From contig OW121848.1 of the NCBI GenBank assembly GCA_933228895.1, forward strand, positions 140,014,615-140,078,614: a stretch of DNA of 64,000 nucleotides, written 5' to 3'. The DNA comes from Platycnemis pennipes (lineage: Eukaryota > Arthropoda > Insecta > Odonata > Platycnemididae). Each line of letters opens with the position of its first letter. Position 1 is the first letter of the stretch. Both the position numbers and the translations under genes were made by a program. Shown here piece after piece: positions 60,001-64,000 of the stretch. The notes beneath the pieces are model-generated. The model searched no databases. It saw only the letters and a program-made list of their open reading frames with translations, and had not been told where the DNA came from.

Positions 60001-63000
60001 GTAACAGGATCCTCAAATAAAATATTTCCAAGAGGACACCTTCTTACAAGGAAGGACACCATATGCTTACAGAAAGCATGCTAACTTAGCCATTATACAT
60101 TTGTTTTGAATAAAAGGATATTGCTTTCTATGTAATTAGTTTTCAATCGATTGTGTCGGAGTAGTTAGGAAATTTTTCGCGCAGCAAAATTGGGGCTCAA
60201 TGGTTAATTTCTCTGCAAATGTCCATTTAACAGAACAAATAACAACTGTTGTTAACATTTATAGATTATAATATATTTTTATCTCATATAGCCACGACCT
60301 TGAGCTATTAGGAAAATTTTAGGCTTGCATCGCAAATGTAAAATGGCTAAGTTAGCATGCTTTCTGTAAGCATATGGTGTCCTTCCTTGTAAGAAGGTGT
60401 CCTCTTGGAAATATTTTATTTGAGGATCCTGCTGCAAGTATTCCAAATGGGGGAGCCGACGGGGCCAAGCTCGTGGAGCGCAAGAGAAAATTGTTAAAGT
60501 TTAAATATTTAAAAAAAACACATTTCTGAATTGCCACTAAATTTTATTTCTGGAATAGTTAGCTGGGTATGTTTAGATTACGGGAAAAAAGTTTCGTCCG
60601 ATTCTGAGATGGAGTATTTGAGAAAATTTTACTAACAATTATTTAAACATTAGTAATTAACAACAATAGGGTGTAGAAGAAAATAATTTTTTATTGATAT
60701 TTGCATTCAATAAGAATTAACTTTAATAAGAGTTATTAATCATTGCTGTATGACAATTACAAGCGGACATATAAGCGATAATATGATTTAAGGCTCGGAT
60801 TTTTGCTAAAAATGCGAAAAAATTAAAATGTGTATAACTCGCTCAAAAATTTTTAAATTTTTTTTTTTCACAAAACTGCTTGAGGGTATTCAGCTTGAGT
60901 TGATTTTGTACCCATACACCAATTTTAATCAAAATCTGAGACCCTAAGGGACAAATATTTGTTGAATTGATGTGGAGCTTTGAACAAGTAGGTATATGAT
61001 GAAGTGTTAACTTTCCAGTGTCCTAGGTATTCAAAAAAAATTCGTATCTCCTGTCGTACTTGGAGTCCCACTTTTAAAGTTGGTACATATATTAATGAAA
61101 TATGCACGTTGTTAAGAAAAAAAATTAAGCAACATAAAATATCCCATTTTTCATAATTCAAGGTCAAACTATGTTGACCTTTGACCTATAATTATTTTTA
61201 ACCTCGGCATGTGAATTATCAAATGAAAGGCAATATTAAGAGCTTTAAAATGACACCTCACACAACTCTCTAAGTGTGTTTGTATCAGAGCGTTACGACA
61301 ATTCAAAAAGTGCACTGCAGACCTAAAATTTGATTTTTGGGCATTATTTAGACCCAATTTTCTAACAAAGCATTTGGTCTAGGGGTGTAATACTTGGTAT
61401 TATTTAGTTTCTCTGTAGGACCAACAACTTTACCAATTTTCATCAAAATCGCAAATGGTCAGGTAAATTCACTGGTTGATTTGACATGGAATGACCCGGA
61501 TAGGGTACAAAAATCAAAAGGAAACCATGGTCAGCGTTATTTGTATCAGCGAAAATGGCGTCCACATAAGGTGAGTGAGCGGCATTGTTTGACATTATCT
61601 CGTGGTTTCTGTGGATTCCTTTCGTTCGCTCCGAGGAAGGGAATATTGGGGACCATCCGTCCGTTCCTCGATTATACTTAAGTGTCTGTCTTGCCCGCAA
61701 GAGGTCATGCAATAGGTGTGTAAGAAATAAGTAAGCAACTTACATCATAAGCTGCTTACTTATTTCTGCTTCCAAACTTACCTCCATGACTTACATTAAG
61801 CCAGCTGGGGTATAGCTTAAGCCCGAATCACACGATCATTTTTCTCGTCCCTTTAAAGGGATCATTTAAGCTATAGCTTTCAGGGACCGCAAAAATGTTA
61901 GCTCGAGCTATCATTTCGCCGCTCACACGATCATTTTTGCCGTCCCTTCTCGTATCATTTCTGTACGGTAAACAACTTCGTAACTATGGATTATTTACAC
62001 CGTCGTCGACAGCTTTTGGCTGCAGCTAAACGATACTTTCAGAACGTGCGCTGTGATTGGCTAAATGACAGGCCGAGGGACGGAAAAAAGGACGTGCTCA
62101 AATGACGAAAAAAGGGATAGCGATCCCTATCATTGCCGCTATCCGTGAATTGATCAAGTCAGACGATCATTTTGAAGCTATCATTTGAGCTATCATTTAA
62201 GCTATCCCTGAAAAGGGACGTAAAAAATGATCGTGTGATTCAGGCTTTAGATAGAATGATGGGAGGCAGGAGGGACTGAAGAGGGACATCATGCAAAATT
62301 TAGGGAGTGGGAACAATTAAATGGCCATTAGACCTACCTTCACTGGTAGAAAACTAATACAAATAAAAAATAAAAGATACATTTAAAACATTGTTTTGCT
62401 GTACTCCATCTTATCTGGGACATAAATTTTTGGCATGAGTTGCATATTACTATAGTTCTCTGTTGTATAGTGATGCTGGTTCTTAGCTCTGGTCCAACGA
62501 ACTCTTCATGGCTCTTTGGGTTTTGTGCATGTTCCTTGTGCCAGTTGTCACCCAACACACAGTGAAAACCCGAGGAGCCATGCAGAGTTCAACAGTGTGT
62601 TTGTTATGTTCTTTTTCTTAATGACTCGATGCAAATGTATTTAGCCTACAGATAATAAAGTTACTACTACTATCATTGAATAAAATACTACAATCATAGT
62701 ACATACATATACGTCTAGACATAAATTCTTGGGTATCCTGTCAAATACGAGCGATAAAAATATGGTAAACATTCCCAGAGATAAAGCCAGAAATATGACA
62801 TGAATACATCAAGGGCCATGCAAAAAATGGATGATTCCTCCACATACACATTCAAACCATCAGGATAATGCTTTGAATATGTAAGTAGGGGAAATTTTGG
62901 AAGACCATGATTTATATCCATATTGCATACCCTGTGCTATGTGGATTCTACATTTTCTAATTGTACGTACTTCGCATCTGCCCAAGAGTAGCATTTTCCA

Positions 63001-63311
63001 GCAAGGGTTTGAAAGTGCTCTGGTCCAGAAAAGTTCGCCGGTTTAATGGAATTATGGACTTCCGGGATGTTTGCATCTCCGAATTCTGAATTACCAGGGC
63101 TACACAATAACAAAGGCAACAACAAAAAAATAAATACGAATAATTTCATCGCACATAATGGTTCGACCAACTCCTTAGGAGGTACTTACTCATAATTTAT
63201 AGTTTCATCAAGTACTTTAATGGGTAACATTCGCAAAGAAGTACCCCCATTCAGCACCAATGCCATAATTATCCACGCCAAAGACAATAAATAGGCAGCT
63301 TCCATAGCCAT
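47860..63311 (-). CDS. GNPTG: GlcNAc-1-phosphotransferase gamma subunit, six exons, 288 aa
   Basis: Exons in order: 63311-63190, 63099-62971, 51967-51884, 51791-51698, 51489-51286, 48093-47860. All junctions have GT/AG and matching phase. The gamma subunit assists the Golgi GlcNAc-1-phosphotransferase that marks lysosomal enzymes with mannose 6-phosphate. Visible parts: a signal peptide (residues 1 to about 25, MAMEAAYLLSLAWIIMALVL); LPIKVLDE, like KMKVVEEP of human; the MRH domain from GPEHFQTLAGKCYSW through YKYNFCPFQNITQSE, GIWGEWVVQGNHFAAMRMIQ and GDACGDKERS to IECGKEE..CVYEGVFYTPLAC; LLVYPRLP; EEVFRDAGYL, which matches human LFEDAGYL; and a C-terminal coiled coil (LNLLKRQLEEVKKELMKIQE). 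The sequon NIT aligns with human NVT. Human GNPTG is 305 aa. Intron 2 is about 11 kb of nested transposons. Confidence 0.93.
48156..48360 (+). mobile_element. pogo/Tigger-like terminus in GNPTG intron 5
   Basis: TA then CAGTAAACTCTCGATAATAC, followed by CGGCACTTCGTAATTTTGAA. No opposite end was found. Confidence 0.45.
48700..49567. other. GC-rich island in GNPTG intron 5, unassigned
   Basis: Clearly richer in GC and CpG than its surroundings, with overlapping 60-95-codon frames on both strands (for example 49017-49289 plus, 49087-49314 minus). None shows a known domain. It could be transposon-derived or a CpG-rich regulatory island. Confidence 0.4.
49868..50105 (+). mobile_element. LINE 3' end with C-terminal motif
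   Basis: Reads KTIVEGKVNGKIGKGRPRMR, then, after a palindromic insertion, EQVVKNVKEKNYVTMKRLAD and RRIEWKAASNQS, followed by a TGATGATGATT tail. This is the end of an insect LINE (xxIxEGxxxGKRxRGRPRxxY...MKRLAxDRxxWRxASNQS). Confidence 0.85.
49942..49985. repeat. two adjacent perfect palindromes in the LINE end
   Basis: CGTATGAGATACAT at 49942-49955 is followed directly by its inverse complement to 49969, and TTCCATATATATGGAA spans 49970-49985. Together they interrupt the LINE reading between RMRY and EQVV. Confidence 0.9.
50106..51285. other. GNPTG intron 5, nothing recognised
   Basis: 50340-50420 has CGAAAGTATCGAAGTATCGG and GATACTTTCTATTGGTATCG repeats of unknown origin. 50560-50620 repeats GCTATAxCATATATAGGCAC twice. 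No gene. Confidence 0.5.
51286..51489 (-). CDS. GNPTG: GNPTG exon 5
   Basis: 68 codons in phase 0. IECGKEEGLKNVIEPGAHCV, YEGVFYTPLACHEHSLLVYP and RWDTLE align with human ACGKSNRLAHVSEPSTCV, TFETPLVCHPHALLVYP and QWDQVE. Donor AAG|GTTCGT. Confidence 0.95.
51698..51791 (-). CDS. GNPTG: GNPTG exon 4
   Basis: IWGEWVVQGNHFAAMRMIQG and DACGDKERSTV align with human [20 protein letters not shown] and DACRSRSR. Donor GTG|GTGAGT. Confidence 0.95.
51884..51967 (-). CDS. GNPTG: GNPTG exon 3
   Basis: YKYNFCPFQNITQSELLESW and NSYKGTL align with human [20 protein letters not shown] and NAYSGIL. The N-glycosylation sequon is conserved. Acceptor ATTTTTTGCAG. Confidence 0.95.
52255..53808. mobile_element. 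1.55-kb element with ~210-bp terminal inverted repeats
   Basis: Arms 52255-52464 and 53601-53808 are inverted copies; the ends read TAGCCCAATTCCATTTCAAC and TAGGACCAATTCCATTTCAA. The interior has no transposase, so it is non-autonomous. No clear target duplication. A 105-bp relative of the right arm lies at 54104-54208. Confidence 0.85.
52474..52609 (+). repeat. 68-bp exact tandem duplication
   Basis: Units 52474-52541 and 52542-52609 begin AGCAACCTTCAGGATTGTGC. It sits just inside the left arm of the 52255 element. Confidence 0.92.
54104..54208. repeat. fragment of the 52255 element's terminal repeat
   Basis: GATGATTATTCTGTCATGTA through GAAATAGAATTGGTCC matches the right arm with small deletions. 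Confidence 0.8.
54212..54401. mobile_element. 190-bp foldback MITE
   Basis: Arms 54212-54292 and 54325-54401 are inverted copies (TAAAGATAAAAATACTTGG outer end, CTTTACAG and CCTCAGG inner). It lies right at the left edge of the LINE. Confidence 0.85.
54922..55826 (+). mobile_element. 0.9-kb TIR element, left copy
   Basis: One end reads CTGCTGGCATAATATAAG and the other TACTTTGTGCCAGCTG, i.e. inverted CAGCTGGCxxAA. It interrupts the LINE between the endonuclease and linker. There is no transposase frame. The opposite-strand copy is at 57670-61807. Confidence 0.85.
56264..56711. repeat. 177-bp near-perfect inverted duplication within the LINE
   Basis: 56264-56440 is normal LINE sequence. 56535-56711 is its inverse complement with one difference seen, after a 94-bp spacer. 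The 15-bp sequence GACTATAGAACAAGT occurs at 56528-56542 and again at 56734-56748, on both sides of the inverted arm. Confidence 0.92.
59016..59988 (+). pseudogene. DDE-like transposase of a conserved arthropod family, partly open
   Basis: From N to C: IECKNCPGP..EEHLEKNL, ITYHQWVQVDRCSL, then, after a frameshift, LQKLQSHDYIAKNQSEFLRY, VLIIADFSENYASILQDSMQ, NNDQATVHPFACYY, IIISDRLKH, and finally an intact 147-codon stretch (59545-59985) with VIYYSDGAAAHYKNKYNI, FTVSAEWHFFVTWHGKGPSD, GLGGTLKRLAARASLQ. I recall the pattern ADFSENY ... YFSDGxAxxYKN ... EWHFFATSHGKGxxDGxGGxxKR from unnamed arthropod proteins. The Asp in ADF, the Asp in SDG and the Glu in EWHFF are candidate catalytic residues. 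Several stops lie before 59545. Confidence 0.75.
60005..60431. repeat. 89-bp perfect inverted duplication
   Basis: 60005-60093 and 60343-60431 are exact inverse complements by eye, spaced 249 bp apart, just behind the DDE-like gene. The arms begin CAGGATCCTCAAATAAAATA. Confidence 0.92.
61820..62246. mobile_element. 427-bp MITE with TTA target duplication
   Basis: Ends AGCCCGAATCACACGATCAT and ATGATCGTGTGATTCAGGCT, flanked by TTA (61817-61819, 62247-62249), as in PIF/Harbinger-related MITEs. Removing it and one TTA restores the LINE frame GYSLDRMMGG. Inner repeats of the GCTATCATTT type occur several times. Confidence 0.88.
62346..62970. other. 5' end of GNPTG intron 2, nothing recognised
   Basis: Minus frames at 62340-62558 and 62715-62921 have no family signature. 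Confidence 0.5.
62971..63099 (-). CDS. GNPTG: GNPTG exon 2
   Basis: The acceptor follows a long pyrimidine tract (TTGTTATTGTGTAG). One base completes GA|C (Asp), then 42 codons, PGNSEFGDANIPEVHNSIKP and ANFSGPEHFQTLAGKCYSWA, and a GCGAA|GTACGT donor. Confidence 0.9.
63190..63311 (-). CDS. GNPTG: GNPTG exon 1 with signal peptide
   Basis: ATG at 63311-63309. 40 codons plus GA before GTAAGT. The product is a signal peptide followed by SLRMLPIKVLDETINY. It joins exon 2 across a 90-bp intron in the right phase. Position and the IKVLDE motif fit the human mature N-terminus. Confidence 0.8.
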
Positions 63312-63315
63312 TATG

Positions 63316-63869
63316 CAGTGAAATCTATTCAGCTCATTTTCTTAAGGAAACTACTTCATCTCATTTTGTTACCATGCTTAATACTTCAAAATAATCAGTA
63401 AGTGAAAATTACCCAGCTGATTCCACCAATTCCACCGCGTCAAAAATATACCTTCCTTGTACAGCTATAACACCGAGAGTTTTCGCCGACTCAGGCGAGA
63501 AACGAATGATTTTTGGCGGGTCAAAAGAGTAAATTCACGTATAGCTATCACCTACATCCACCAAAAAAATCAAGAGAACTAGAATATGCACGCACACACT
63601 CTTTATGATTCAGGATCATAAAAGGGAGTCAATCGAAGCTTACGAACATACATGAACATACATATCCGAGGGTCCTCCGCTCCTACCAAGATCAAGGCAG
63701 AAGCTGACGATGTGGTTACGCATTTCGAAAGTTATTTGTTTCAGACGCGGTGGAATTGGTGAAATCAGCTGGGTAATTTTTACTTATTGGTTATTTTGAA
63801 GTATTTAGCATGGTAACAAAATGAGATGAAGTAGTTTCCTTAAGAAACTGAGCTGAATAGATTTCACTG
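63316..63869. repeat. 126-bp inverted repeat upstream of GNPTG
   Basis: Arms 63316-63441 and 63744-63869 are inverse copies (CAGTGAAATCTATTCAGCTC outer end, ACCAATTCCACCGCGTC inner end), by eye about 94% identical. The 302-bp centre has no coding sequence I recognise. No clear target duplication. The GNPTG promoter and 5' UTR must lie in or across it. Confidence 0.88.
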
Positions 63870-64000
63870 TATACACTTATACAGTGTTCTTGATTTGTAC
63901 ACTCATTGTTGATCTCGTTGCGGGTGTAGTTCTTAGGTTAATTCCTTTGAAGTACTATTGAAGAGAGATTTTCTCATAGAGTTAATTCTAATCATTTGGT
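63870..64000. other. window end, nothing recognised
   Basis: No feature can be supported in these last bases. Confidence 0.5.

Larger units (their letters stand above)
58279..61497 (+). mobile_element. 3.2-kb DNA transposon with ~510-bp terminal repeats, 4-bp duplication
   Basis: Ends GGGTCATTCCATGT and ACATGGAATGACCC. Arms 58279-58797 and 60993-61497 align along their whole length (GCGATTTTGATGAAAATTGG, GTTGACCTTTGACCT-like blocks, CACTGGAAAGTTAACACTTC). GGAT flanks both sides (58275-58278, 61498-61501). It holds a partly preserved DDE-like gene. A GGG start and 4-bp duplication recall the Sola superfamily, but the class is an inference. Confidence 0.9.
57670..61807 (-). mobile_element. 0.9-kb TIR element, right copy, interrupted
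   Basis: Inverse orientation of 54922-55826, starting CAGCTGGCACAAAGTATGCT and ending at GCCAGCTG. After removing the 3.2 kb insertion it is about 915 bp. It interrupts the same LINE after GRMLGNG. Confidence 0.85.
54402..62345 (+). mobile_element. LINE (EN plus RT) broken by four later insertions
   Basis: Endonuclease pieces: LIYMGDWNAVVGVERDINEV and VEFCRRNNVVITNTWF with RCRYTWKIPGDTGRY. After the MITE at 54922-55826 come FGTVDARRIKKPWVTAKMME, then RT: VMLRIVNRRMEKRANKFLGK, EHFGFWKGRATWDAIAVMRI, VCFVDFEKAFDRVRWEKLMG and IGRGVKQGCPLL. The C-terminal part at 57410-57665 reads VWSVALYGVLWKEDENRLRA, WVWRRMEKV and VLKDMIEGRM. After the second MITE copy the frame resumes GYSLDRMMGG, and an A-rich end lies near 62345. 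Frameshifts, a deletion of the YxDD region and an inverted insertion make it inactive. Confidence 0.88.

Noticed and set aside
63101..63149. MKLFVFIFLLLPLLL as the GNPTG start
   Set aside because: It is better explained as the pyrimidine tract of the exon 2 acceptor; kept only as a possible alternative start.

Overview
The window is eukaryotic and looks like an arthropod, most likely an insect with large AT-rich introns. Two multi-exon host genes can be read: N-alpha-acetyltransferase 60 (NAA60) on the plus strand and the gamma subunit of GlcNAc-1-phosphotransferase (GNPTG) on the minus strand. They point tail to tail. There are no prokaryotic features. Species cannot be fixed from the sequence alone.

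NAA60 enters from the left. A GNAT-domain exon lies at 4210-4440, the next exon at 24464-24646 after a 20 kb intron, and a phase-compatible but less certain last exon at 32461-32656. The 5' exons are not seen and probably lie left of the window. GNPTG is complete: six exons from 63311 down to 47860, all splice phases agree, and the predicted protein is 288 residues, with intron 2 about 11 kb long.

Almost everything else is transposable-element material, much of it nested. At 12.4-22.4 kb a PIF/Harbinger-like element contains a pogo/Tigger element, which contains an apparently intact piggyBac element with a 585-aa transposase; the pogo element also holds a 56-bp LINE tail with its own target duplication, and a second, dead piggyBac sits elsewhere in the Harbinger. 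At 54.4-62.3 kb, inside GNPTG intron 2, a plus-strand LINE is broken by two opposite copies of a ~0.9 kb TIR element, one of them interrupted by a 3.2 kb element with ~510-bp terminal repeats and a conserved DDE-like reading frame, and by a 427-bp MITE. Other remains are two Penelope-like fragments, a copia fragment, a hAT fragment, a mariner-type HTH fragment, LINEs with an RNase H domain, several other LINE pieces, foldback elements and a tRNA-Ser-like sequence.

The most unusual non-standard signal is a series of local inverted duplications, with arms of 14, 23, 89 and 177 bp, inside otherwise alignable transposon sequence. The larger two are perfect or nearly so. They look like template-switch events, although assembly error must be excluded. 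A further 126-bp inverted repeat begins five bases upstream of the GNPTG start codon. The conserved DDE-like family at 59.0-60.0 kb is the best candidate for an under-described system.
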